From Sciurus carolinensis (lineage: Eukaryota; Chordata; Mammalia; Rodentia; Sciuridae): a DNA stretch of 64,000 nucleotides. The position numbers were made by a program, and so were the translations under genes. The stretch spans positions 33,558,575-33,622,574 of the forward strand of contig NC_062221.1 of the NCBI RefSeq assembly GCF_902686445.1, written 5' to 3'. Shown piece by piece: positions 25,424-36,699 of the stretch. Each line of letters begins with the position of its first letter. Positions within the stretch are counted from its first letter, which is position 1. The notes below the pieces were generated by a model, which saw nothing but the letters and a program-made list of their open reading frames with translations, was not told where the DNA came from and searched no databases.

Positions 25424-26839
25424 CAACTTTTCTGAGAATTCATTCGGTCCTGGGCTTTTCATTCTTGGTAGGTTTTTAATGGTTTCTTCAATTTCTTTAT
25501 TTAAAATTGATATCTTTAAATTTTCTATGTCCTCCTGGCTTAATTTGGATATTTAATATGTCTCTAGGAATGTGTACATGTTTTTAAGATTTTCTAGTGC
25601 ATTAAAGTATAAATTTTCAAAATATTTTCTGATAGTTCTTTGAATTTCAGTAGTGTTTGAGTTGATATTCTCTTTTTCATGTAGTATTTTAATAATAAGA
25701 GTTTTATCCCTTTTTACTTTCATTGTCTGGTTAAGGGTATACCAATTTTGTTTATTCTGTCAAAAGAACAATTTTTTATTTCATTAATATTTTGATTTTT
25801 AAAAAAATCTCAATTTTATTGATTTCAATTCTGATTTTAATTCCTATCTTCTCCTCATTGTGTTGTTGTTGTTGTTGTTGTTGTTCTTTTTCTAGGTTGT
25901 TGAGATGTAATGGTAGATTATTTATTTGGTATCTTTCTATTTTCTTAATGTATGAGATCAATGCTGTAAAATTTCCTCTTAGAATTCCCTTCAGATTGTC
26001 CCAGAGATTTTACTGTTTTATCATTATTCTCATTTACCTCTCAGTAATTTTTTATTTCTCCCATGATTTTATCTGCTTTCCATTCATCATTCAAATCATT
26101 AAGTCTCCAGGTGTTAGAGTTGTTTCTATATTATCTTATCATTGATTTCTAATTTCCTTTCATTATGATCTGATATAATGGGAGGTATCATCTCTATTTT
26201 TTTGCATTTGCTAAAATATTTCTTGTGTCTAAAATATGGCCTATTTTAGAAAATCTTAAATGCACTGTAGAGAAGAAACTGTATTCAGTAATTGATGGAT
26301 AAAGTTTTGCATATATGTCTAAGTTCAAATTATTAATTGTATTTTTTGATTTATGTAGAATCTTAGTTTTCGTTTCAATGATCTATTAAGTGATGACAGA
26401 AGTGTGTTTAATTGACTCAAATTTACTCTGTTGTGGCATATTTCATTATTAATATTGAGAAAGGTTTATATGATGTAAATAGATGCTCCATTGGTTGGGG
26501 CATAACTATTTATGACGATTATTGTTGTTTTATGATTCCCTTAAGCAGTATGAAATAACCTTCTTTGTCTCTTCTGATTAATTTTGGATTAAAGTCTACT
26601 TTATCTGATGAGAATAGCAACCCCTGCTTGTTTAGGAGATTCAAGTAAATGGTATGTTTTTTCCCATCCTTTCAACCTTCAGTCTGTGGATGTCTGCTTC
26701 TGGGGTAAGTGTCTTGGAGATGGCATATTGTTGGGTCTTGGTTTTTTAATTCAATCTGACAACCTATGCTTTCAATTAAAGAGTTTAGATCATTTGATTT
26801 CAATGTTATTATTGAGAGGTGATTTGTATTTTCCGTCAT
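25424..26839 (-). pseudogene. L1 ORF2 5' part of the old minus-strand L1
   Basis: Read on the minus strand from about 26839, this covers the endonuclease domain and the start of RT. The plus strand shows reversed blocks such as 'cattatgatctgatataatg' (S-D-H-N region) and 'gtcctgggcttttcattc' (G-P region before RT). A (GTT)n run at 25862-25885 is an expansion within it. The frame is riddled with stops. It continues at 18590-18766 on the other side of the young L1. Confidence 0.8.
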
Positions 26840-27601
26840 TTCTATTTAGTTCTAGTGTTAATTTGAATTCAATTCTCCTTTGATTGACTATTCTTCTAAT
26901 GTAGTTCTTTCCTCTGCTGGTTTCCAGTTTTATTTTTTATTTCTTGTTCATGAAATATTTTATAGTGAATGTGTTTCAGTGCAGGCTTTCTAGTTATGAA
27001 TTCTTTATGGTGTGTTTGTTATCAAAAGTTTTAATTTCATTTTCAAGTGTGAAGTTTATTTTTGCTGGGAAAAGAATTTCTGTTTGACAGCCTTCTTTTT
27101 TTCCTCCAGAGCTTGACATATACTCTTCTAAGACCTCCTTGTGTTAGAGTCTGTGTTGAGAAATCAGTTGAGGTATGGGTCATTTTACCTCTCAATGTGG
27201 CAAGTCACTTTTCTCTAGAATCTTTTGAAATTCTATCCTTATTCTGTATGTTAGGCACTTTTACAATAATACGTCTTGGAATAGATCCTCTTTGATTTTG
27301 CATATTTGTAAGTCCTATATGCCCTTCTGTGTTTGAATTTCCTTTATATTCTTAAAAGTTTGGAAAATGTTCTCCTATAATTTCATTAAAAAGATTATAC
27401 CTTCTTATAGTTTGTATTTCAGAGGCATTCATTTATCCCAATGAATCTCAAATTGGCCGCTTAATGTTATCCATATTTTTTGAACATTGCGTTCATGGTC
27501 TCTTAACATCTTTTCTCTATGGTCAACTTTATTTTGAATATTATGTACTTTGTCTTTGAGGCCTGAAAGTCAATCTTAAAAGTGGTCTAGTTTATTGTTG
27601 A

Positions 27602-28503
27602 TGTCATTTTTTTTTGCTAATTTTTAAAATTTGTTCTAATTAGTAATACATTTTGATAAATCACACATAAATAGAGTATAATTTCTCAGTTTTCTGATTA
27701 TACATATTGTAGGATCATGTTGGTCATGCAGTCATATATGTACATGAGGTAATAATGTTTGTTCACAAATATTTGTTTGTTTATTCTTCCTATTCCCGTA
27801 CCTCTTCCCGTCCCTTTGATTGCCTTTAACTAATATAAAGTAACTCAATTTTTCCCTAGTGTTCCCCCATTATGAATTAGCATCTGCACACACTTCACAG
27901 AAGAAGAAATATAACTGTAAACAAATATATGAAGAAATGTTCAACTTCTCTAGCAATTAGAGAAATGCAAATCAAAACTACTCTGAGATTTCATCTCACT
28001 CCAATCAGAATGGCACTTCTCAAGAAAACAAGTAACAATAAATATCAATGAGGATGTGGAGGAAAAGGTACACTCATACATTGCTGGTGGGAATGAATGC
28101 AAATTGGTGCAACCATTATGGAAAGCAGTCTGGAGATTCCCCAGAAAACTTGGAATGGGGCCACCATTTGACCCAGATATCCCACGCCTTGATTTATACC
28201 CAAAGGACTAAAAATCAGCATACTAGAATATCACAGTCACATTGATGTTTATAGCAGCTCAACTCACAGTAGTTGAACTATAAAACCAACCTAGGTTTTC
28301 TTTAACAGATGAATGGATAAAGAAAATGTGATATATATATATATATTATATAATATATATATATATCATATATATAAACACAATGAAATATTACTCAGAT
28401 TTAAAGAAGAATGAAATTATGGCATTTGCTGGTAAATGTATAGAGTTAGAGAGTATCATGCTAAGCAAAATAAGCCAAACCCAAAAAACCAAAGGATGAA
28501 TAT
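27602..28503 (-). mobile_element. L1 3' end with inverted 5' segment (twin-priming type)
   Basis: Two parts face each other. 27618-27887 is L1 3' UTR on the minus strand, preceded by a T run (its A tail). 27888-28503 is ORF2 3' sequence on the plus strand, from 'cacttcacagaagaagaaat' to 'aaccaaaggatgaat'. The two inner ends are almost adjacent in an intact L1, so one insertion with inversion of its 5' part explains both. Host ORF1 sequence is colinear on either side. Target duplication not resolved. Confidence 0.8.
28331..28376. repeat. Imperfect TA-rich palindromic tract
   Basis: TA repeats with small interruptions (tatatattatataatatata) that can fold on themselves. It occupies the same L1 position as the (TA)n in the other copies. 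Confidence 0.8.
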
Positions 28504-28778
28504 TTTCCACTGAATTCTTAATTTGTTTTATTTTATTCCTTCATTTCAAGGATTTTTATTTGTTTTTTTTGTCAGAATCTCTATCTCTTTATTGATGTGA
28601 TATTTCATTTCCTGTATTTTCTCTCTATATTCATTACATTGTCATTTAGCTTATAGAAGAGTTCAAGTATAAACCTTCTAAATTCCTTCTCTGACATTTC
28701 CTCCACTATGGTGTCAGTGAAGTCTGTTGTTGAGGCATTTGGCATTATTTGGGAAGGTTTGTTCCCTTGCTTTTTCAT

Positions 28779-31045
28779 ATTTTTTATATTGTTTGTGTTT
28801 CATATTATTGTATCAGTATAGTTCTGATTTTTTCTTTTAAGTGAAGGACTACTTTGTGGACTTCTTTTCCTTAAAAGCCCTGTGTTGGGTTAATATCCAC
28901 ATTTTTTTTTTTTAATTTACTGTGTGATCTCTGCTGATACTAATAGCCCTGGTTTAAGTGTTACCACTCAACCCTATTTACTTACTTTGGGTCAGGTCTC
29001 ATTCTATTCAACCTTAAAAGAACAAAAACTTGTTACAGTTGATCTCTGTTATTCTTCAAGTTTAGGTATATATCTATAATAAAGTTATGGGACCTAACTT
29101 TAAATTATTTGTTTAAATTAATTCCTTTTAGTAAACTTACTAATCCTTGAGTGAGGACTAAAAGGAGAGAGGAATAAGACTGTACAAATAGGAGAGGGAA
29201 AAAGAGAGAAAGAAAAAGTACGAGAGAAGGAAAAAAGGAGAGGTAAAAGCTGTAAAATGGTCATTTATATCAAGTTCAAAGGAGGTGGAGAGGTGGATGG
29301 GTGTTATTTGAGGTTTTATTAGAGAGTGCCAGGGCATGAGTAGGGGATATGAGAAGCAGGTATAAACTAGAACTAGGAATATGAAAATAGAAAGATTGGC
29401 TCCAATTAATACTTTAAATCATTAGATAAAATTCATTCAAATGGTTTGAAGGTATAAAATTGGCTGCCAGGTTAACAATTATCATTCAAGTTAAGAATAT
29501 CTTTATATGATCAAAGCTGATGTTAGAGTTTTTTGTAGTATACCCTATCTAGGTGAAGAAAATTCTTGTTGAAACTTGGTTTGGATTTCATTAGAGTTCA
29601 GACATTTAGCAGAAACCCATCAGTCTTAAAGAAAGGATCTCTCCTGAGATCCTGGGTATGGGGGCCAATTTCCTAATTGATTATGATGATTCTATCAACA
29701 ACTTCTTGTTTTTCAGCTCAAGGGCCTGCAGTTGAGTGCTTGGTTGTTGTAGAGTTTCTATTGTATGTACAAACTTCAGGATGTGGGCTCTGGAGTGTCC
29801 TGTGATTGCTATATTACACTCTGTACCTGTTCCCCTCTATTGGTTCCTTTTCACAATTGTGGAGATCCTGATGGTTGTCTGTGAGCACATGAACTTTTGT
29901 TGTGGAATTTCCACTGGTGTTCTTTGATGAAGAAGCATTCCCCTGACTGACACAGTTCTCTGATATGGTTGGTTTCCAGTGATTCACCTGGATTCACTCT
30001 AGATGCTACTGTCCCAGCTTGTATGTGTCATATATAGATTCCCAAAACCAGGACCCACAAGCATCCCAGACAATGCCCTGTTGCTTGCCAGTTATGATTC
30101 CTCTGGTATCCGCCCTATCTGCTGTGTAATCTTAGGCAATTCCCTACTGGTTCTCTATGCCACTGGATATTCAGTCTGATTCCCTCTGGTAGACCCTGAG
30201 ATCTGCCCTGCAATCCAGATTATGTGGATTGTCCCTCATCTTCCTATGGTACTCCCCACACCCAGGGTCAGTGGTTGGGAGTCTAGTAAACTGGCCTTCC
30301 TTTGTTCAATGCCAAAGTTGCTTCTTTGTTGCCTTTGTCTGTGTTGAGTGAGTGAGCAGACAACTGCAGAGCTTTTGTCCAGGTCACAGACACTGAGTGG
30401 GTCTTGCTGTACTTTCCTAGCACCAATCTCCTCCAGCTCACTCCATTCCCTTGGTTTGCAGGAGTGGGGAAGGGGAGAGCAGTTTCAGAGATTTAGGGCT
30501 AGTAGTGGGTCTTCCAAAAATTCTTTCTGGCTGAGTTTTTAATAGGTCCCACTGCAGGGGACTTCACTCTATTTTAATTGTAGCTGTCTAGGAGTGGGAA
30601 GACACTGGATTATTGTAAGAAGGTGACTGGTTGGCTGATGGCTCCATGAGATGGCTACAGACTCCTGGATCAGGTTTCTTTTCACAACTTGGTTTTAGGG
30701 TATTTGCACTGTCTTAAGGAGCTTCCTGTTATATATGCACTTTCAATTTTGTCTGTCTTTCCAACAGTTTTTAAGTGAATAAGCTTGTGAGATTGCCCAC
30801 TCCCCACTTTCTCTGATGCCCCTTCCCTAATGACCACTGTTTGGAGTTGGGGGCATTAGAGCACTCTGCATTTATTTTCTACTATGCTACCCTTTCCTCT
30901 CGGTTCTTCAGGGCTCACACTATGTAATATCAAGTCTTAATGCATTTATTTCAGCACTCACCTCCCAATTCTGTTTTTCCTTTGCTGCTTCCTGTGTTGT
31001 GAAGAAATCCAGGACTGCTGCCTAGCTTGCTTCTGCCATCTTCCA
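28779..31045 (-). mobile_element. 5' UTR of the old minus-strand L1
   Basis: About 2.3 kb upstream (on the minus strand) of the ORF1 start at 28778. A purine-rich block lies at 29150-29260. The outer end, read on the minus strand, is 'attggaagatggcagaagca', an L1 5' end signature. No coding capacity is seen. The ORFs at 29736 and 30348 are chance frames. Confidence 0.65.
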
Positions 31046-31696
31046 ATCCTTTTGCTGCCCATGTTCCAACTCACTCTTATATGGTGAATTCAAAGAATGA
31101 AATCCACAGATGGGGATGAATTAGTGTAAGAATAGAATTTATTGAAGAATAGAAACAGGAAAAGGGCTCTTATAGTGCAAGAGGGAATCCCATAGTAGGT
31201 TTTCTTCATCCAACTGTGCTAGTCCAGGGATTTACACAGCACTTGTTTCACTATTATTGGTCCAATTTATTTAATTAGGGTTTGAAAAAATTACCAATGC
31301 TATTGGTCCAAACTTATATTGATTAGGATTTGAAAGCATATCAATGCTGTTGGTCATTTCTTGAATCCCAACTGTCATTCAGGTCTGCCCCACTTCTATT
31401 TATTTGTGACAGATCAGGAAGCAGGAGGTTGAACATCCATGGAGCAGATTTCTGCAGCAGGCCTCTGTTTGGTGCTCATGTCTGCATGCTGAAGGATGAC
31501 AGGCTGTTGTGCCTTGGCTCCCCTCAGCACTGGTTCACTGTGCCTCTGTCTGCCCTGCCTGTGTGGCAGGGTCCACAGGACCTCAGCTGTGCTCGTAGCC
31601 CATGCTCCCACTCGCTCGAGCTGTCATTCCACTCTGTTTCCACTTCTTGTTACAGACCAGTAGGCTGCATGTGCAGCTGGGAAACTAGGGAGCTAC
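31046..31696 (-). mobile_element. Probable LTR element, family unassigned
   Basis: A 650-bp block of distinct composition between two L1 pieces of opposite orientation. It has an AATAAA signal on the minus strand (complement, 31138-31143), three related 'attggtcc' or 'ttggtc' segments (31255-31355), which suggest CCAAT-type U3 repeats, and a GC-richer half (31420-31690). It could start TGCTGC and end near GAGCTACA, but I found no target duplication, so the LTR call is inference from layout. The 128-codon frame at 31330 is not supported as a gene. Confidence 0.5.
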
Positions 31697-32708
31697 ATCA
31701 AATGGAGATAAACTGAAAATATTTTCTCTAAAATTAGGAATAAGAAAAAGATGTTTAATCTCATCATTCTTATTCCAGCTAGTTCTTGGGGAACTCTAGT
31801 CAAAGCAGTCAGGCAAGAGAAGGATATTAAAGAGATACAAATAGGAAAAGAAGAAATCAAATTATCTCTGTTCACATATGGCATCATCCTACATCTAGAA
31901 AACCCAAAAAGCTCAAGCAGAAGAATTTTAGGTCTGATAAACAAATACAGTAAAGTAGCAAGAAACATCAATAAACAAAGCCAATATTTTTTCCATATTT
32001 TCAATAATGAACATGCTGGAAAAGAAATCAGGTAACCTATCCTATTCACAGTAATCTCAAAAACAAAATAAAATACTTGGGAATAATCTAACTAAGGAGG
32101 TGAAAGATATCTATAATAAAAACTATCAAACAGTGAAAAAATAAATTGAGGAAGATCTTAGAAGATGGAAAGACCTCATATGTTCTCGGATAACCATAAT
32201 TAATATTGACAAAATGGCTATACTACCAGAAGTGTTATGAATATTCAATGTAATCCCCATTAAAATACCAGTTACATTCTACACAGAACTATGGAAAAGA
32301 GTTGTAAAATTCTTTTGGAAATATGAAAGACACAGAATGACCAAAGCAATCCTGAGCAAGAAGAGGGATGAATGAGGCACCCAGTACCTGATCTCAAAAT
32401 ATATTACAGAGCTGTACTAACAAAAAACAGCATGATATTGGAATCAAAACAGACATGAAGATCAAGGAATTTGAACAGAAGACAGAGATAAACCCACACA
32501 AATAGAGTTATATAATACTTGACACAATTGCCAAAAACATATATTGGTGAAAAGGAAGTCTTTTTAACAAACAATGTTGTGAAAACTGGATCTTCATATG
32601 CAGGAAAATGAAACTAGACGCCTATTTTTCACCCTGCTGGAAAGTTAATAAAAAGTGAATGAAATACCTAGGAATTAGACCAGAAACTTTGCAGTCCTAG
32701 AAGAAAAC
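31697..32708 (+). mobile_element. L1 ORF2 fragment (RT to C-terminal)
   Basis: It begins within RT ('aaatggagataaactgaaaa') and passes 'gaggcaagagaaggatatta'-like RT sequence and 'caaaatggctatactaccag' to 'tagaagaaaac' near 32708. Both ends are missing and there is no poly(A). It is decayed, with stops and indels. It may be what remains of an element recombined with the adjacent minus-strand L1. Confidence 0.8.
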
Positions 32709-34190
32709 ATATACACACTTTTCCTCTTTTCCTTTCACAACCTATTTTGAGTGAGAACATTCTTTTTCAATTAATTTTTATGTATAAATACAAATTTGTA
32801 TGAAATGGAGTCATTGGTGAAAATATTTCCACATTGTTGAATTAACATTTATTAGAAATAATATTAAAGTAATATACATGAACAAATACTAGTTATGCCA
32901 AAACTTTTGTAGAAGATTTTGGTAAGAATTGGGATTCTTGGTATTACCTTAGTTGATCTTTAAACATTTAACTCCTGGTAAAATAGAAGGCATTGTAGTT
33001 TATAGTCTTTCACTATCAAATTCCCCTTGCTGTCTAGATTTAATAGCATTCCCATTTCAGTGATGAGTTATTGCTTAATTATTGCTGTAATAGCCTATTG
33101 TTGATCATATGTAAGATATAGAAATTGACAGGATGTCATTTTAGTGTGCTGGGTGGTTTAGACATAATATTCAGTCAAACTGAGTGACTCCATTGTCATT
33201 GATAGTGCCATTACCACCATCTGTGGTGGGCATATGATGCTCATCAATTCTGTGGGGAAATTGCACAGAGATTTTGACCATTAACGTGAAGACAATATGT
33301 AAAGGTTAATTCAGCTAGTTGGGAGAAAAAAATTGTTATGAATAAATGGTTTACAAAGTGAGAATGACTTTTTAAAACTGGCTATATATAAATCATGAAA
33401 TAATGATATCATTAATATAAGTATCAAGGTTTTGAAGGAGCATTTTTTACATACATATACACACATTTATTCAAATATGAAATATATGTACATACATTTA
33501 TCTTTCATTAACCAATTTAACTAAATTTGTTTAAAACATGTTAAACTGACCAATTATGTTAAATTAAAACTTTACCTTTTTCGCATACATTCATATTTAA
33601 AATAATGTTCTATTATTTCTATTGAAAAATTTATTTTAATATTGATACTCATTTAATGGTTTAAAAGTTTTTATACTTCCATAGTACTTACACTTAAAGA
33701 AAATTTAACATCATATTATTCTTAATAGGAAAGGAAAACAGTCAAAAGTTACGAATATTTTATTTTAAATATAGAATTGCAATATTTAACTCAAACATAT
33801 ACCCTGATATAAACATTACTCAGTGTATACAGATATCAGAACATCACAAAGTTTCTCACAAATATGTGCAATTTTATGTTTTTGTGTATCAGTTAAAATG
33901 AGTTTATATAAAATATAGATAATTTTATAAGTTCCAAACTATGTTTAACTCACATAACAACTTCAGTGCATTTGAATTTATTATACAGAGGCTACATCAA
34001 TTACTAGTAGAGGCATGCATTCTTGTTCTTTACAACTTGTCCTATTAACTAATCAGTGTGACATATAACCTGACAAGAAAGTTATGCTATTTTTTATACT
34101 ATTTTGTGAATTTTATTATTTTGCTATAACTGAATATTCTAATTTTCTAATTTTTAGTTTACTAAATCTGCAAGCAGTGCTATGTCTTAT
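32709..34190. other. AT-rich stretch, no gene or named repeat seen
   Basis: This is the longest repeat-free piece between 2 and 41 kb. It is low in GC, with no open frame, splice-like pattern or RNA structure that I could recognise. Confidence 0.6.
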
Positions 34191-34987
34191 AAAGATAGAG
34201 ATGAAGGGTTTTTCAAGATGGAGGACTAAAGGGTGACTGTATTTCATGTCGCTCCAGGACTCAGAATTCAAGAAGAGGAGGTACTGAGAGACTCGGGACC
34301 AACTCAGAGACGTTGGGCGAGTCTCTCCCATTGGGCAAGACTCCCGGGATGGGGTGGTAGTCCTGGAATGCAGGGAACTGTGTGGAGTAGAGTTGCCCAG
34401 CGAGACTCTCCCACTGGAGCGGTGAACCTGGACAACTGGAAGCATTGTAGAGGAGGGCCACCCAGTGTGAGACTTCAGCGAAGAATGTGGCTCCCAGGCC
34501 TGGGCAGTAGATTCAGACCCCAGGAAACATTACAGAGGAGGGCTGTACAGTCCAGGTGGTAGTTCTGGACTGAAGGGAACTTCTCGGAGGAGAGCTGCCC
34601 AGTGAGATTTCTCCTCCAGGTGAGTCTTCCCCACCAGGCGAGGCTTTCCCACCAGGGCAGTAGAACCAGAGACCCAGGCCTGCCAGCCATGTCTCAGCCC
34701 GCAGTCTAGTTCCCCGTTGACTGACCATCAGACAACAATTAGAGGCGCCTCTGCCCACTAGCAAGGAATATACCCCACCTGAAGGCCACTGCCCCTAGAG
34801 GGGAAGCTTCCTTGTGGAGCACTGCATTATCAAGTTCCTCCAAGACTTCAGGCTATTGAAGGCTAGGAGGTGAGTTATTGGAAATCTACAGGGAAACTAT
34901 AAGTCAATAGAGGTAATTTGCAATATCTCAGAGTTTCACTACTAAAGGGAAAGATACCTGAGCAATAGGAGAAAACAAGGGGAGAAA

Positions 34988-36652
34988 ATGTCCCAAACAA
35001 ACCTAGATGCTACAGCAATAAAATCCAATGACAGCATGGCAGAAGAAATATCAGAAAGGGAGTTCAGAATGTACATAATTAAAATGATCAGAGAAGCAAA
35101 CGATGAGATGAAAGAGCAAATGCAGGCTTTGAATGATCGTACCAATCAACAGTTAAAAGAGCAAAGGTGGAAAGCAAAAGAACATTTCAATAAAGAGTTA
35201 GAGAGTGGCTGCACTAATTTGCAAATTAGTGCAACCACTCTGGAAAGCAGTGTGGAGATTCCTCAGAAAGGTTGGAATGGAAACACCATTTGACCCAGCT
35301 ATCCCACTCCTTGGCCTATACCCAAAGGACTTAAAATCAGCATACTACAGAGATACAGCCTCATCAATGTTCATTGCTGCTCAATTCACCATAGCCAGAT
35401 TGTGGAACCAACCTAGATGCCCTTCAGTTGATGAATGGATAAAGAAACTGTGGCATATATATACAATGGAATATTACTCCACAATGAAGAATGATAAAAT
35501 TATGGCATTTACAGGCAAATGGATGAAATTGGAGAATATCATGCTAAGTGAGATAAGCCAATCTCAAAAAACTAAAGGACAAATGATCTCGCTGATAAGC
35601 AGATGAGGACATATAATGGGGGATGGGAGGGGTTAGCATTAGGTTTAGGGTTAGGGATAAGGAGAGTGGTAAGAATGAAGGAAAGAAGGACTGTATAGAG
35701 GGGAAAAAGGGGTGGGAGGGGTGGGGGGGGAAGGAAAAAAATAATCAAACATCATTGCCCTATGTAAACGTATGATTACACAAATGGTATGCCTTGACTC
35801 TATGTACAAATAGAGAAACAACATGTATCCCATTTGTATACAATAATAAAAAAAAAAAAAAGAGTTAGAGATACTGAAAAAAAAAAAATCCTTGAAATTA
35901 AAGAAAAAATTAACCAAATTAAAAACTCCATAGAAAGCATAACCAATAGGATAGAACACCTGGAAGACAGAACCTCAGACATTGAAGACAAAATATTTAA
36001 TCTTGAAAACAAAGTTGACCAAAGAGAGAAGATGATAAGAAATCATGAACAGAATCTACAAGAATCATGGGATATCATGAAAAGGCCAAATTTAAGAATT
36101 ATTTGGATTGAGGAAGGCACAGAGAAACAAACCAAAGGAATGAACAATGTATTCAATGAAATAATACCAGAAAATTTTTCAAATCAGAAGAATGAAATGG
36201 AAAATCAAGTACAAGAGGCTTATAGGATACACAAAATTACAACAAAATTACACAAAATTACAACACACTCACACCAAGGCACATTATAATGAAAATACCT
36301 AACATACAAAATAAAGACAGGATTTTCAAGGATGCAAGAAAAGAATCAAATTACATTCAGAGGGAAATCAATACAGATATCAGCAGATTTTTCAATCCAG
36401 ACCCTGAAAGCTAGAAGGGCCTGGAACAACATTTACTAAACCCTGAAAGGAAACAGATGCCAGCCAAGAATCTTATACCCAGCGAAACTTAACTTCAGAT
36501 TTGACGATGAAATAAAATTCTTTCATGATAAATAAAAGCTAAAAGAATTTACAAAGAGAAAGCCAGTATTACAGAACATTCTCAGCAAAATATCCCATGA
36601 GGAAGAGATGAAAAACAATGATGTAAATCACCAAAGGGAGGAACTACCCTAA
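34988..36652 (+). pseudogene. L1 ORF1, interrupted by another L1
   Basis: The usual first ATG (34968 context) is mutated to AGG, so the frame seen opens at the next ATG, 34988. It encodes the charged N-terminus and early coiled coil to 35204, where a truncated L1 is inserted. It resumes at about 35872 with the rest of the coiled coil and a 151-codon frame. The C-terminal RNA-binding part to the TAA at 36650 has frameshifts. It aligns throughout with ORF1 at 20221. Confidence 0.88.
35205..35858 (+). mobile_element. 5'-truncated L1 inside L1 ORF1
   Basis: The insert carries the last part of ORF2 (from 'attagtgcaaccactctgg'), the 3' UTR with a TTAGGG-like tract, and a poly(A). Identical 13-bp duplications aaagagttagaga flank it (35192-35204 and 35859-35871). 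At its 5' junction the first 16 bases (gtggctgcactaattt) are the near-inverse of the following L1 bases, forming a fold-back. The host ORF1 is restored if it is removed. Confidence 0.93.
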
Positions 36653-36699
36653 AGAAACAACCAAATAAAGGAGAAACCAAAATGTATCAAAAACCAAAA

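Larger units (their letters stand above)
26900..28778 (-). pseudogene. L1 ORF1 of the old minus-strand L1, split
   Basis: The start codon (complement of cat, 28776-28778) is followed on the minus strand by 'aaaaagcaagggaacaaacc', the ORF1 beginning seen in other copies. Coding remnants continue to about 28504, are broken by an inverted L1 (27602-28503), and resume to about 26900 with the C-terminal region. It is not translatable as a unit. Confidence 0.75.

Noticed and set aside
31330..31716. A 128-codon frame with several cysteines
   Set aside because: It lies in an LTR-like block and runs into L1 sequence; no domain or codon-use support.
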